A program made the translations under genes and the position numbers. The notes beneath the pieces were generated by a model, which ran no database searches, was not told the origin of the DNA, and saw only the letters and a program-made list of their open reading frames with translations. Source: an uncultured bacterium (GTDB taxonomy: Bacteria > Cyanobacteriota > Vampirovibrionia > Gastranaerophilales > Gastranaerophilaceae). From it: a DNA stretch of 64,000 bases. Position 1 is the first letter of the stretch; every line of letters starts with the position of its first letter. The stretch covers positions 1-64,000 of the forward strand of contig CAMTMK010000010.1 of assembly GCA_947073645.1 (NCBI GenBank), written 5' to 3'. Below are positions 19,432 through 30,834 of the stretch, piece after piece.

Positions 19432-20598
19432 ATGAAGAAAAATATTATAATATTTTTGTCGGTTATTATTGCCGCAATTTTAATCAGATACGGATTTTCA
19501 CTTGTAGGAAATATTATGCAGGGAAGGGCTATGAAAAACAAACCTGCACCATCGGTTTCTATTCAAGAGATTGAAAATCAACAAGTTATAAGAAATTTTG
19601 AAGCACCGGGCAGGGTTGTTTCAAAATATAGAGTAGATGTACTTGCTCGTATTGCAGGCTATTTGCAGGAAAGCTATTTTAAAGAAGGTGATTTTGTAAA
19701 AAAAGGACAGGTTTTGTTCCGTATTGAACCTACTGAGTTTGCTAATGCTTCTGCAACTGCGGGTGCTAATGTGAAAAATATCTCTGCACAGCTTGATTAT
19801 GCGGAAAAACAACTTGCACGTGCGAGTGAACTCGTAAAAAAAGATTATATTGCAAAAGCTCAGTATGATCAGATGCTTTCTAACAGGGATGCTTTGAGAG
19901 CACAACTGGCTTCTGCAAAAGCTCAATATAACGATGCTAACAGAAATTTAGGATACACAAATGTAAAAGCTCCTGTTGACGGTAAGGTTGGTATAATTAA
20001 TGTTACTGTCGGAAACTATGTTTCACCGAGTTCAGGTGCGTTGACAACAATTAACAGTACAAATCCTATTTATGTAACTTTCCCGCTTGATTCAAGTGAT
20101 TTCCAATCACTTGCGGCATCTGACGGAGAAGCAAATAAAAACAGAAGGGTTGAATTGCTTTTGGCAGGCGGTAATAAATACAAAATCGATGGTGTTCAGG
20201 ATTTTCAGGATAATAAGGTTGATGTGTCTACAGGTACTGTGACAATGCGTGCAACTTTTGATAATCCTAATAATGAACTTATTCATGGTGAATTTGTTAC
20301 CGTAAAATTATATGCAAATAAACCTGTAGCAGTTCCTGTTGCTCCGGTAACGGCGGTTATGGAAAATCAAGCAGGGAAATATGTTTACAAGCTTGATGAA
20401 AAAGATGTTCCCCAATTAGTTTATGTAAAAACAGGTGAGCAAAACGGACATAACTGGATTATTACGGAAGGTTTACAAAAAGGCGACAGAATTCTTATTG
20501 AAGGATTGCAGAAAGTTGTACCGGGTAAACCTGTAAAAATAGTTTCTGATGAAGAAATGAAAAAACTTAAAACAGAACAAGTTACTGATAAAAAATAA
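19432..20598 (+). CDS. RND efflux periplasmic adaptor subunit
   Basis: HlyD/MexA-like biotinyl-lipoyl and alpha-hairpin sequence; operonic with an RND pump. Confidence 0.93.
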   Translation: MKKNIIIFLSVIIAAILIRYGFSLVGNIMQGRAMKNKPAPSVSIQEIENQQVIRNFEAPGRVVSKYRVDVLARIAGYLQESYFKEGDFVKKGQVLFRIEPTEFANASATAGANVKNISAQLDYAEKQLARASELVKKDYIAKAQYDQMLSNRDALRAQLASAKAQYNDANRNLGYTNVKAPVDGKVGIINVTVGNYVSPSSGALTTINSTNPIYVTFPLDSSDFQSLAASDGEANKNRRVELLLAGGNKYKIDGVQDFQDNKVDVSTGTVTMRATFDNPNNELIHGEFVTVKLYANKPVAVPVAPVTAVMENQAGKYVYKLDEKDVPQLVYVKTGEQNGHNWIITEGLQKGDRILIEGLQKVVPGKPVKIVSDEEMKKLKTEQVTDKK

Positions 20599-20607
20599 AG
20601 GGATATA

Positions 20608-23600
20608 ATGGAAAATTCAGGAAATTTATTTATAAAACGCCCCAAATTGGCGATTGTAATTTCGCTTGCTATTATGCTTGCGGGTATATTAATGCTTACA
20701 CAGCTTCCTTTGGAGGAATATCCGTCAATTACACCGCCTCAAGTTGTAGTTTCGGCAACTTATGCCGGTGCAAGTTCTGACGTTGTCGCAGATACAATTG
20801 CTGCACCTGTTGAAGCACAATTGAACGGGGTTGAAGATATGATTTATATGTCATCAACTTCAAGAAATGGCTCGTATGAATTGACTTTATATTTTAATAT
20901 TGGTTCAGACCCTGATATGGCAGTTGTAAATGTTCAAAACCAGCTTCAATTGGTTACACCGCGTCTGCCTGAAGAAGTTAAGCGTTACGGTCTGTCGGTT
21001 AAAAAATCAACGGGCGGTCCGGGTTTGATGATGATTGCCGTAAATTCTCCGACCAAAACGTATGATTCTTTGTATGTTGCAAACTATGCATCTATTTATA
21101 TTAAAGATGAACTTGCACGTATTAAAGGTATTGGTAAAGTTCAGGTTTTCGGTTCTTCAGATTATTCTATGAGAATATGGCTTGATGCATCAAAGATGGC
21201 TAATTTAGGTGTATCTGTTTCAGAGGTTAGCGGTGCAATTCAATCTCAAAACACACAGGTTCCTGCAGGGGATTTGGGTGTTGAACCTATGAAAAATAAA
21301 CAGATGATTAAGCTTACAATGCGTACAAAAGGACGTTTGAAAGATGTATCCGAATTTGAAAATATTATTGTCCGCTCTAAACCCGATGGTTCGCAAATAA
21401 GACTTAAAGATATTGCAAGAGTAGAATTGGGGGCGGAAAGTTATTCGTTCTTCTCCCGCAGAGGCGGAAAAGATACGGCTATTATTTCAATAAGTCAGCT
21501 TCCTGAAGCTAACGCGATTGATTTATCAAAAAAAATCAGAGCAAAAATGGTTGAGTTAAGCAAAAGTTTCCCGCAGGGTATCGTATATGAAATTGCCCGT
21601 GATGAAACTGAGTTCGTTAGTGAATCAATTAAAGAGGTTATCAGTGCAATTGGACTTGCAGTATTGCTTGTAGGTGCGGTAACTTATTTGTTCTTGGGAA
21701 GCGGACGTGCTGCATTAATTCCGTTTGCGGCGATTCCCGTTTCGTTAATCGGTGTATTCATATTTATGAGTATTCTCGGGTTTTCAATCAACCTGTTAAT
21801 CCTTTTTGGGCTTGTACTTGCCGTAGGGCTTGTAGTTGATGATGCTATTGTTGTATTGGAAAACACTCAGCGTCACATTCAGGAGGGAAAAGATCCGAAA
21901 ACTGCAACCGAAATTACTATGAAGGAAGTTTTCAGTGCCGTTCTTGCAACATCACTTGTTTTGATGGCGGTATTTGTACCTGTATCTTTTATGTCAGGGA
22001 TTACGGGTCAGATGTTTAGACAATTCGCTTTGTGTATTGCTTCTTCCATCGGTTTGTCAACTCTGGTTGCTTTAACTCTTGCACCTGCACTTTGTGCAAT
22101 GATTTTGAAATCGGGTGAAGAAAAAGCAGATTTTGCATTTATACAAAAATTTGATAACTGGTTTAATAGTATCAGAGATAAATATCTTGAAGGTGTAAAA
22201 GTATTTACTGGTTCTGCAAAACTTACTTTAACCGTATTTACCGGGATTGTATTGTTTACTCTGTTAATGTTTTACTTGATTCCGAAAGGATTCTTGCCTA
22301 CAGAAGATAAGGGTGCAATTTTTGCGCAAATCCAACTCCCTGACGGTTCATCAGCTTCAAGAACAGAAATGGTGGCAAGTGAAGTTGAAAATAGAATTTT
22401 AAAAATTCCTGGTGTTGATACAACAATTAACCTTGTAGGTTTTTCGGGTGAAAATACAGCTTTGATTGTTGCAGAATTGACACCTTGGTCAAAAAGAAAA
22501 AGCAAAGAACTGCAAATGCAGACAATTATGAAGAAAATGCAGACAGAATTTACTAATTATCCGTCAGCAACAATTGCGGTATTCTCTCCGCCTTCTATTT
22601 CAGGTTTGGGTATGTTCGGAGGTTTTGAATATCAATTGCTTGATAAAGGCGACAGAACTTCTCAGCAATTATATGAAGAGGCAGTTAAATTGATTGCCGA
22701 TGCAAATAAAGACTCGGCATTCCAAATGGTTTATACTTCGTTTACCGCAAACTTACCTCAATTGATGATTAAGGTTGATGAGGCAAAAGCTCTTGCGCAG
22801 GGTGTTGATATTTCTGAAATTTATTCTGCATTGTCAGGTTATTTCGGTAAATCTTATGTAAATGACTTTAATAAATACGGTCGTGTTTATCGTGTATATT
22901 TGCAGGCTGATTCCGAATTTAGAGAAAAACCGTCAGATATTGATAAAATTTATGTTAAAAACAGAGCAGGCGGAATGGTTCCATTGTCGGCGGTTGTTTC
23001 TGTCAGCAATGTTGTAGGGCCATATAGTATTACAAGGTTTAATATGTATCCGTCTATTACAATTAACGGTCAGGCAAGAGCCGGTGTAAGTTCAGGTCAA
23101 GCAATGGATGCTATGGAGAGAATTTCTGATGAAATTCTTCCGAGAGATATGGGTTATGCTTGGGCAGGAAGCTCATTGCAGGAAAAACAATCAAGCGGTC
23201 AAATCGGACCAATTCTTGCAATGTCTTTGGTATTTATTTACTTGTTCCTTGTAGGTTTGTATGAAAGCTGGATGCTTCCGATTGCGGTACTTTTGATTTC
23301 TCCTGTAGCGTTAGTCGGGGCATTGTTCTTCCAATACATTTCGGGGTATTCTTTGGATTTGTATTCACAAATCGGGCTTGTTATGTTAATCGGTTTATCT
23401 ACAAAACAGGCGATTTTGATTATCGAGTTTGCTAAAGAGGCGCATGAAAGCGGTATGAGTATTTTTGATTCTGCTATGCAGGCTGCAAAATTGAGGTTTA
23501 GAGCCGTAATGATGACAAACATTGCGTTCATCTTAGGTTTATTGCCTCTTGTATTTGCAAAAGGTGCGGGTGCTGCAAGCCGTAATTCTGTTGGTATGAC

Positions 23601-23727
23601 AGTATTTGGCGGTATGATGGCAGTTGCTTTTATCGGGACTTTCCTAGTGCCGGCATTTTTTACGATGGTAGAAAATTTAAAAGTTTATACAGCAAAAAAA
23701 GCTAAACAATTAAGGGATAGAAAATAA
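20608..23727 (+). CDS. RND efflux permease (AcrB/MexB-like HAE1 family)
   Basis: 1039 aa; GLVLAVGLVVDDAIVVLENTQRHI, typical AcrB topology. Confidence 0.96.
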   Translation: MENSGNLFIKRPKLAIVISLAIMLAGILMLTQLPLEEYPSITPPQVVVSATYAGASSDVVADTIAAPVEAQLNGVEDMIYMSSTSRNGSYELTLYFNIGSDPDMAVVNVQNQLQLVTPRLPEEVKRYGLSVKKSTGGPGLMMIAVNSPTKTYDSLYVANYASIYIKDELARIKGIGKVQVFGSSDYSMRIWLDASKMANLGVSVSEVSGAIQSQNTQVPAGDLGVEPMKNKQMIKLTMRTKGRLKDVSEFENIIVRSKPDGSQIRLKDIARVELGAESYSFFSRRGGKDTAIISISQLPEANAIDLSKKIRAKMVELSKSFPQGIVYEIARDETEFVSESIKEVISAIGLAVLLVGAVTYLFLGSGRAALIPFAAIPVSLIGVFIFMSILGFSINLLILFGLVLAVGLVVDDAIVVLENTQRHIQEGKDPKTATEITMKEVFSAVLATSLVLMAVFVPVSFMSGITGQMFRQFALCIASSIGLSTLVALTLAPALCAMILKSGEEKADFAFIQKFDNWFNSIRDKYLEGVKVFTGSAKLTLTVFTGIVLFTLLMFYLIPKGFLPTEDKGAIFAQIQLPDGSSASRTEMVASEVENRILKIPGVDTTINLVGFSGENTALIVAELTPWSKRKSKELQMQTIMKKMQTEFTNYPSATIAVFSPPSISGLGMFGGFEYQLLDKGDRTSQQLYEEAVKLIADANKDSAFQMVYTSFTANLPQLMIKVDEAKALAQGVDISEIYSALSGYFGKSYVNDFNKYGRVYRVYLQADSEFREKPSDIDKIYVKNRAGGMVPLSAVVSVSNVVGPYSITRFNMYPSITINGQARAGVSSGQAMDAMERISDEILPRDMGYAWAGSSLQEKQSSGQIGPILAMSLVFIYLFLVGLYESWMLPIAVLLISPVALVGALFFQYISGYSLDLYSQIGLVMLIGLSTKQAILIIEFAKEAHESGMSIFDSAMQAAKLRFRAVMMTNIAFILGLLPLVFAKGAGAASRNSVGMTVFGGMMAVAFIGTFLVPAFFTMVENLKVYTAKKAKQLRDRK

Positions 23728-25140
23728 ATGTTCAAGAAAATAATAACATTATCTTTAATATTAGGATTGAGTTCTATAAGTGTGTTTGCCGAAGATTTCG
23801 GAAACAAAATTGATGATAAGGAATATCCTTCAGCTGATGCGGTTTTACCTCAACAGTCCGGTGCAGATTTTATCATTGAGGGGTCAGTCGAAAAAAATAT
23901 TGATATGACGCTTGATAAATGTATTGAACTTGCGCTTGGTAATAACCCGCAGATTAATTCGGCGTTCCATGATATTTTGGCGTCTGATGCTCGTATAAAA
24001 CAGGTTTGGTCAAATTATTTCCCTCAATTAAGCTGGCAGACAGGTTATACAAGAATTCGTCAATTGCAGTTGTCTGACGCTTTGGGAAGAAACTTGACAT
24101 TCAATTACTATACATTGGGTCAAATTACACTTCAACAGATGCTTTATGACTTTGGGGTAACACAAAATCAGGCTACAATTAAGCGTTTGGATTATGAAGC
24201 TTATAAAACAACTTTGGGTGCAACAATTAATGATGTAATTTATCAAACAAAAGATGCTTATTATAATCTTTTGTATGCATTTGAAAATAAAAAAGTTGCG
24301 CAAGATACGGTTGATAAATTTGAGATGTTTTACAATCAGGCAAAAGCGTTTTACGAAATTGGTATGAATCCGAAGGTAGATGTGACTATTGCAGAGGTTA
24401 ATTTAAGTAATGCAAAGTTACAGCTTATTCAAGCTGATAATGCCGTTAATCTTGCTGTCGCGCGCTTGAATAATATTATGGGTGTACCGTTTATCGACCA
24501 GTATAATGTACAGGAAAGACTTAAATACCAGCCTGTAGATATTACTTTCAATAAGTCAATTGAGATTGCACGTGAGGCACGTCCTGAATTAAAACTTGCC
24601 GAAATAAAAGTTGAAAGTGCAAAGCAGACAATGAAACTTGTTAAAAAATCATATTTCCCGACACTTTCAGTTGAAGGTCAATACCAACGAGGCGGAAGGT
24701 CTTGGAACAATAACTATGGTTATAACTTTGGCGGATATTTGAATTTCCCTACTATTAACGGAATGTTGATAAAAAATGAAATTAAAGAAGCAAGATATCT
24801 TTATGACAAAGAAATTGCTAATGCTAAAAATACGCAAAACCAAATTTATTTGGAAATTCAAAATGCGTTTTTGAAACTTCAGGAAAAGAAAAATCAAATG
24901 CCTGTTGCAATGCTTAACGTAAAACAGTCTAAAGAAAACTATGAATTGTCTTACGGCAGATATAGAGTAGGCGAAGCAAGTCCTACAGAGCTTAAAGATG
25001 CACAAATAAATTATCAGCAGGCTCAATTAAGTTATTATAGTGCGTTATATCAGTATAATTCAGCAAAAGCAGAGCTTGAGAAGTCAATTGGTAAAAACCT
25101 GACTGCTAACGAAGATGATATAATAGAGCTTGGTGAATAG
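23728..25140 (+). CDS. TolC-family outer membrane efflux protein
   Basis: 470 aa; signal peptide, duplicated OEP repeat. Confidence 0.93.
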   Translation: MFKKIITLSLILGLSSISVFAEDFGNKIDDKEYPSADAVLPQQSGADFIIEGSVEKNIDMTLDKCIELALGNNPQINSAFHDILASDARIKQVWSNYFPQLSWQTGYTRIRQLQLSDALGRNLTFNYYTLGQITLQQMLYDFGVTQNQATIKRLDYEAYKTTLGATINDVIYQTKDAYYNLLYAFENKKVAQDTVDKFEMFYNQAKAFYEIGMNPKVDVTIAEVNLSNAKLQLIQADNAVNLAVARLNNIMGVPFIDQYNVQERLKYQPVDITFNKSIEIAREARPELKLAEIKVESAKQTMKLVKKSYFPTLSVEGQYQRGGRSWNNNYGYNFGGYLNFPTINGMLIKNEIKEARYLYDKEIANAKNTQNQIYLEIQNAFLKLQEKKNQMPVAMLNVKQSKENYELSYGRYRVGEASPTELKDAQINYQQAQLSYYSALYQYNSAKAELEKSIGKNLTANEDDIIELGE

Positions 25141-25153
25141 GAAAGAAAAAGTT

Positions 25154-25399
25154 ATGAAAAAAGTTAATCAGAATGTCGGGGAGCACTCTAAGTCTAATGT
25201 GCCGTTGGATCCGCCCAATTAGGTTTTGGAGAGATTTTAGAGACGGCTTTACTTTTTAGCAGAGGTTCTTATTACTTTAGCAATTGTTGGAGTCGTTGTT
25301 GCATTAACTATTCCAAATATTATGCAAAATCATAAACGAAAATTACTCCTTAAATATAATAATTTTGAGTTTAAAGAAGATTATCCTATAAAATTATAA
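25154..25399 (+). pseudogene. Degenerate prepilin-like gene remnant
   Basis: MKKVNQNVGEHSKSNVPLDPPN*VLERF*RRLYFLAEVLITLAIVGVVVALTIPNIMQNHKRKLLLKYNN...*; two in-frame stops before the LAEVLITLA motif and a very short body. Confidence 0.75.
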
Positions 25400-25496
25400 T
25401 TGTTAACAATTGTTAACTTAACCAAAACAAAAAAGGCAATTTTTTCGGACTTATATCCTTTATATATATGTAAGAGATAAGAGAGAGAAAAAGAAA

Positions 25497-25757
25497 ATGG
25501 CAAACGGTCAATTCGGAACTTTGGTAAGAAGTAATAAGGCAAATAAAGTAAGCATCAAGGATATTACAAGCGAAAATTTAGAAGATTATACATTCATCGG
25601 TAAAGCAGATAAAAGAATGCGTTTCAATAACTCAAGAGATCCAATTTACTATGTATTTGATGTTATTGATAACAGACCAATCCAAACTTTGGCAAAAGAG
25701 TTCGTAAAAGATTCATTTTTTGAAGCAGTAAATTTCGTATCAAAAGTCGTTAGATAA
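25497..25757 (+). CDS. Hypothetical protein, 86 aa
   Basis: Own terminator, upstream purine-rich RBS region; no family recognised. Confidence 0.7.
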   Translation: MANGQFGTLVRSNKANKVSIKDITSENLEDYTFIGKADKRMRFNNSRDPIYYVFDVIDNRPIQTLAKEFVKDSFFEAVNFVSKVVR

Positions 25758-25817
25758 TCAATCAGGAAATTGGAAAAAGAGAAAAAGATTTAGGAAATCA
25801 AATTAGGGATAGGATAA

Positions 25818-25850
25818 CAAAAAAGATGGTTTTTAAAACCATCTTTTTTT
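25818..25850. terminator. Bidirectional terminator
   Basis: AAAAAAGATGGTTTT-AAAACCATCTTTTTTT. Confidence 0.88.
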
Positions 25851-26187
25851 ATTCTACATTTGTTTTTGGCTCATATTCTATGCCCATTTCTTTTAGTGTT
25901 CTTATAAAGTTTTGGGCACAAATTTTTTGAGCTTCAGGCGGTACAATCCTCAAAATTTCAACTGTTTTTGAAATTACAGGGTCTTTATCGTACCAGCGGT
26001 TATTTGCGTTTACAGGTTTAACCATTGCATAAAATTTATCTACTGTTTCTTTTGAAACTTTTTCTTCAATTTTTTGCAGGAAAATTTCAGCTTGTGCTCT
26101 TAATTCTGTTTGATAATTTCTTAAAAGCTCAATAACTTCCAGCAATAATGGATCGTGATCGTACCAGCGTTTGTAAGCAGGTGACAT
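25849..26187 (-). CDS. Hypothetical protein with tandem RWYDxDP repeats
   Basis: 112 aa; KRWYDHDPLLLEVIELLRN and NRWYDKDPVISKTVEILRI; start overlaps the murA stop (TAATG). Confidence 0.8.
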   Translation of the reverse strand: MSPAYKRWYDHDPLLLEVIELLRNYQTELRAQAEIFLQKIEEKVSKETVDKFYAMVKPVNANNRWYDKDPVISKTVEILRIVPPEAQKICAQNFIRTLKEMGIEYEPKTNVE

Positions 26188-27506
26188 TAGAGTAAGCCCT
26201 CCGTAATTTTAGGTTCGACAGGAGTTTGAATGATTTCTTCATTTTTTCTCTCTATCTTCGCTCCTAATAATCTTAACTTACTTTCGAAATTTTCGTATCC
26301 TCTATCTATATGATGTAATTTTTCGATAGTAGAATTTCCGTCCGCCATTAATGCTGCAACTACAAGTGAAGCTCCTGCTCTTAAGTCGCTTGCACATAAA
26401 GTTGCACCTGTAAGTTTTTTAACCCCTTTAATAATAGCGTGATTTCTGTCTTGGTGAATATCAGCACCCATTCTGCGGAGTTCCGGAACTTGCATGAATC
26501 TGTTTTCATATAAACTTTCTGTAATAATTCCCACTCCGTTTGCAGTTGTCAAAAGTGTCATAGCCATTGACTGCAAGTCTGTCGGGAAACCAGGGTAAGG
26601 CTGGGTTACAAAGTTTATTGAATTTAGTTTATTTCTGCAAGAAACTTCTAAAGAAGTAGGGTCAACGAGTTTAATATTTGCCCCCATTTTCAAAAGTTTA
26701 TCTGTAAAGAATGTCAAATGGGCAGGGAAAACTCCTTTAATAATTGCTTTACCCTTTGTTGCGATAATCGCTGACATAAATGTACCAGCTTCAATTCTGT
26801 CAGGAATTGTTGTGTATTCGATAGCGTGCAAATCTTCTTGTTTAACACCGTTGATAACGATTTCAGAAGTTCCTGCACCGTTAACATCAGCCCCCATTGA
26901 GTTTAAGAAGTTTGCCAAATCAACAATTTCCGGTTCTTGTGCCGCGTTTTGAATTGTTGTAGAGCCTTCTGCCAAAATTGATGCAAGCATAAGGTTTTCT
27001 GTAGCGCCTACTGACGGAATATCAAGGTAGATATTTGCGCCTGAAAGTTTTGAAGCTTTAGCGTGAACGTATCCGTTTTCGATTTTAATTTTAGCACCTA
27101 ATGCTTCCAAACCTTTGATATGGAAGTCGACACGTCTTTCACCGATTGCGCATCCGCCCGGGAGTGCAACGATTGCTTCTTTGCATCTTGAAACTAAAGC
27201 TCCGAGAACGATAAATGAAGCTCTCATTTTGCTTACTAATTCATATTTTGCAGTTACGCTTGTCAAATCTGATGCGTCAATTGTAACTGATTTTTCCAGT
27301 TTATCATAAGATGTTTTTGCGCCCAACTGTGCAATAACGCTGAGCATAATTTCAACGTCTGTTAAATCAGGAACGTTATAAATCTTTGTTTCACCTTTAG
27401 CTAATAGTGCGGCTGCCATTAATTTCAGAACAGAATTTTTTGCTCCGCCTATTGAAACTTCACCTTTTAAAGGGGTACCGCCTTTTATATAATATTTATC
27501 TGTCAA
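26187..27506 (-). CDS. murA: UDP-N-acetylglucosamine 1-carboxyvinyltransferase
   Basis: 439 aa; GGAKNSVLKLMAAALLA, LPGGCAIGERRVDFHIKGLEALGA. Confidence 0.97.
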   Translation of the reverse strand: MTDKYYIKGGTPLKGEVSIGGAKNSVLKLMAAALLAKGETKIYNVPDLTDVEIMLSVIAQLGAKTSYDKLEKSVTIDASDLTSVTAKYELVSKMRASFIVLGALVSRCKEAIVALPGGCAIGERRVDFHIKGLEALGAKIKIENGYVHAKASKLSGANIYLDIPSVGATENLMLASILAEGSTTIQNAAQEPEIVDLANFLNSMGADVNGAGTSEIVINGVKQEDLHAIEYTTIPDRIEAGTFMSAIIATKGKAIIKGVFPAHLTFFTDKLLKMGANIKLVDPTSLEVSCRNKLNSINFVTQPYPGFPTDLQSMAMTLLTTANGVGIITESLYENRFMQVPELRRMGADIHQDRNHAIIKGVKKLTGATLCASDLRAGASLVVAALMADGNSTIEKLHHIDRGYENFESKLRLLGAKIERKNEEIIQTPVEPKITEGLL

Positions 27507-27671
27507 TTTATTTTACCTGTAAAAAATATCTAACTTTCTATAATAATAATACAACTATACTGACTTGGTGTAAATAAGTTAAATTATGTAAAGAAATTAA
27601 ATATTAAAAAATAATAAATTTTCCTTGTTTATATGTATTGATAACTTATAATATATTTAGAGGGAAAGAAA

Positions 27672-28226
27672 ATGACACATAAAAATAATCCGTTTAAAAA
27701 TGACGATTTAGATAATCAAATTAATGAAGAAGCTTCTGTTGAGGAAATTGCAGAGGAAATTAAAGAAGAAAAAAAAGATGATGAACTTCAAAAGAAATTT
27801 GATGTTTTAAATAATCAGTACTTAAGACTTGCAGCAGATTTTGACAATTATCGTAAACGTCAGGAGCATGAACGTGAAGAACTTTTGAAGTTCGGTACTG
27901 AAAATGCACTGAAAAAAATGATTGAAGTGCTTGACAACTTTGAACGCGGTAAAAAAGCTCTTGAAAGTGTTGAAGATTGCGTAAAAGTTAAAGAAAGTTT
28001 TGATTTGGTTCACAAGCAGACAATTGAAGCTTTGAAAAAACTCGGGCTTGAAGAAATTGAAGCTGAGGGAAAAGAATTTGATCCTAACTTCCATGAAGCT
28101 GTAATGCAGACTCCGTCTGAAGAACACCCTGAACATACAATAATTGCGGAACTTCAAAAGGGGTATAAAATGGGCGATAAGGTTTTGAGACCTACGCTTG
28201 TAAATGTTGCAACTTCACAAGATTAA
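27672..28226 (+). CDS. grpE: Nucleotide exchange factor GrpE
   Basis: RLAADFDNYRKRQEHEREE ... GYKMGDKVLRPTLVNV. Confidence 0.96.
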   Translation: MTHKNNPFKNDDLDNQINEEASVEEIAEEIKEEKKDDELQKKFDVLNNQYLRLAADFDNYRKRQEHEREELLKFGTENALKKMIEVLDNFERGKKALESVEDCVKVKESFDLVHKQTIEALKKLGLEEIEAEGKEFDPNFHEAVMQTPSEEHPEHTIIAELQKGYKMGDKVLRPTLVNVATSQD

Positions 28227-28268
28227 TTTTACATGGTAAAATAAAATTATCAGAATAGGGAAGGATTA

Positions 28269-29402
28269 ATGACAGATTACTATGAAATATTGGGCGTTTC
28301 AAAAGACGCTTCCAAAGACGAAATAAAATCGGCTTTTAGAAGAAAAGCCAGAACATTGCACCCCGATGTTAACAAAGAACCCGATGCAGAAGAAAAATTT
28401 AAAGAGCTTGGTAAAGCTTATGAAACACTGTCAGATGAAAACAAACGTGCAACTTATGACAGATATGGCGAAGACGGCTTGAAAAATGCAGGTTTTGACA
28501 CAAATGGACCTTTTGCGGGCGGTTTTGGCGACTTGAACGATATTTTTAATTCATTCTTTGGCGGAATGGGCGGTTTCGGCTTTGGCGGAGGACGTCCTGA
28601 CCCTAATGCTCCTATTGAGGGTGATGATTTAAGACTTGATATTGAAATCGAGTTTGAACAGGCAGTTTTCGGCTGTGAAAAAGAGATTAAGTTTGACCAT
28701 TTGGAAGTTTGTACAGAATGTAACGGTACCGGTGCACAAAAAGGTACTCAACCCGCAGTTTGTCCAACTTGTCATGGTACGGGTCAGGTTCAGCAGGTTA
28801 TGAGAACACCTTTGGGTGCAATTTCGCAGATTGTAACTTGTCCTGACTGTCATGGTGCCGGTAAAAAGATTACAAATCCTTGTAAGGCTTGCGGCGGGCA
28901 TGGAAAAGTCGAAAAAGAAAAGAAAATTAAAATTAAAATCCCTGCAGGGGTTGATAATATGTCTAAAATCAGGGTTTCCCGCGAAGGTGATGCCGGTACA
29001 AACGGCGGACCTGCAGGTGATTTATATGTAGTATTGCATGTAAAAGCATCTGGTTACTTCAAACGCGACGGAAATGATGTTTATACAAGACTTGATATTA
29101 CACCGGCTCAAGCTGTTTTGGGCGACAAGGTTGTTATCAAAACTCTTGACGGTGAAAAAGAAATTACTGTTCAAGCAGGTGTTCAGAGCGGAAACTCTAT
29201 TAAAATAAAAGGTGCGGGCATTCCGTACGTTGCAAGGCCCTCACAGAGAGGCGACCATATTGTCGTAGTTTCTGTTGTTACACCCACAAAACTTTCTGAG
29301 GAAGAAAGAAACTTGTATAAAAAATTATATGAAATTCAACATGGTGTGAAGGCGCATACTTCTTCTGTGATGGATAAGGTTAAGGGAGTGTTCCATGCGT
29401 AA
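28269..29402 (+). CDS. dnaJ: Chaperone DnaJ
   Basis: J domain, G/F region, four CxxCxGxG-type Zn motifs. Confidence 0.98.
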   Translation: MTDYYEILGVSKDASKDEIKSAFRRKARTLHPDVNKEPDAEEKFKELGKAYETLSDENKRATYDRYGEDGLKNAGFDTNGPFAGGFGDLNDIFNSFFGGMGGFGFGGGRPDPNAPIEGDDLRLDIEIEFEQAVFGCEKEIKFDHLEVCTECNGTGAQKGTQPAVCPTCHGTGQVQQVMRTPLGAISQIVTCPDCHGAGKKITNPCKACGGHGKVEKEKKIKIKIPAGVDNMSKIRVSREGDAGTNGGPAGDLYVVLHVKASGYFKRDGNDVYTRLDITPAQAVLGDKVVIKTLDGEKEITVQAGVQSGNSIKIKGAGIPYVARPSQRGDHIVVVSVVTPTKLSEEERNLYKKLYEIQHGVKAHTSSVMDKVKGVFHA

Positions 29403-30834
29403 GCTTTTAATTTGTTTGGGAATAATTTTAATGACATCAACTGCTGTGTTTTCAGCAACTATTCCTGAAGATGTTCAACAGATAATTAATAATGATTTCC
29501 CTAAAACAAATTTCCGTTTCGACGGTTTGGTAATTCTTCCTGATAATACAATTTATCTGCCATTGTTTCCGGCAAAAGTTATTGAACCGGAAACGCTTGA
29601 GATAAAAGAAACAGTTCCGGCATCAAAAACTTTTGCTTCAAAACCGAATATTGTAATTTTCAATAACGATTTTGTATTGTTGAAAGTTATGACAGACACC
29701 AAAGGAAACAGAACTGTTTATACAATGGCAAATCCGCCGTTGGAAGTCAGAACGGGTTTGCTCCCGCAGGATTTGTTAGTGCCGAAAGGACTTGTAATTC
29801 CGGATAACTTAAAATCAATTATCGGAAATCTTCATATTCCGACTATTAATGACCCGGGGATTAGAATTGAACGTACAAAACCTGTTGTGACACAGCTAAA
29901 TGGTACAACTTTGAAAACATTGGCACAAATTCCAGCATTGAGAAACAAAAATTTCTATGTATCATCACCTTATTCTAAAAATATTCAAGTTTTAAATATG
30001 GGTGCAAAAACGCCGGAGTATTCTTTAAAACAGAATAATGTACCTATTTCTATGAAGGCTTACAATAACGAATTTTTGCTTGTAACAGCTTATGACAAAC
30101 CTTCTGTTGATATAATTTCTCTTGCTGATGATGAAATTATTAAACAAATTTATACAAAGACTCAGCCTGATGAGATTTTAATCGATAAAAATAAAAATGT
30201 AGCTTATATTTCAAGCTCATTAGATTCATCAATTTATTTGCTTAATCTTGAAACAATGACTTTGTCAAAACAGATTAAAATTACAGGCATGTGCGAAAAA
30301 TTAACTTTGTCTGACGACGGAACAAAGTTATTCTATTATGACAAGAAAACCCGCGATATTTGGGCAATTGAACTTGATAATAACTATTTATTAAAAGAAA
30401 TTGGAAGATTTCCGAATGTATCCAAAATTTTATATTCAAATAACAAAATTTATATTACAAGCAGAACTAAGAACCGTCTTGCTATAATAGATTATGATAC
30501 AATCGGACTTATGTCCGAAACGGAAATTTGCGACAAACCTGTTGATATGATTGCATTCCATGACAGAATTTATATTCTTGGTGCGGGTGATAATTCTATT
30601 CAGGTTCTGGACGCAAAGACTGATGAATTAACAAATTCGATTTATTTGGGTACAAACGGTTTTTCGACAAAGATTTCGCATATAGAAGATACGAATATTG
30701 CGCTTATCACGGATACAAAAGCATCTTTGTATACTGTATTTGATTTGGGAACAAACGAAGTTATCAAAACTGTTCCTATTGATATTCCTGCAAATTCGAT
30801 TGTGGTGACTGAGAAGGTTAAAAAGATAAAATGA
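29395..30834 (+). CDS. YncE-like beta-propeller repeat protein, exported
   Basis: 479 aa; signal peptide; repeated blade-like units ([39 protein letters not shown]). Confidence 0.75.
   Translation: MRKLLICLGIILMTSTAVFSATIPEDVQQIINNDFPKTNFRFDGLVILPDNTIYLPLFPAKVIEPETLEIKETVPASKTFASKPNIVIFNNDFVLLKVMTDTKGNRTVYTMANPPLEVRTGLLPQDLLVPKGLVIPDNLKSIIGNLHIPTINDPGIRIERTKPVVTQLNGTTLKTLAQIPALRNKNFYVSSPYSKNIQVLNMGAKTPEYSLKQNNVPISMKAYNNEFLLVTAYDKPSVDIISLADDEIIKQIYTKTQPDEILIDKNKNVAYISSSLDSSIYLLNLETMTLSKQIKITGMCEKLTLSDDGTKLFYYDKKTRDIWAIELDNNYLLKEIGRFPNVSKILYSNNKIYITSRTKNRLAIIDYDTIGLMSETEICDKPVDMIAFHDRIYILGAGDNSIQVLDAKTDELTNSIYLGTNGFSTKISHIEDTNIALITDTKASLYTVFDLGTNEVIKTVPIDIPANSIVVTEKVKKIK

Noticed and set aside
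27507-27671. Possible riboswitch in the murA-grpE divergent region
   Set aside because: AT-rich promoter-like sequence only; no stem-loops or CIRCE/HrcA-like inverted repeat recognised.
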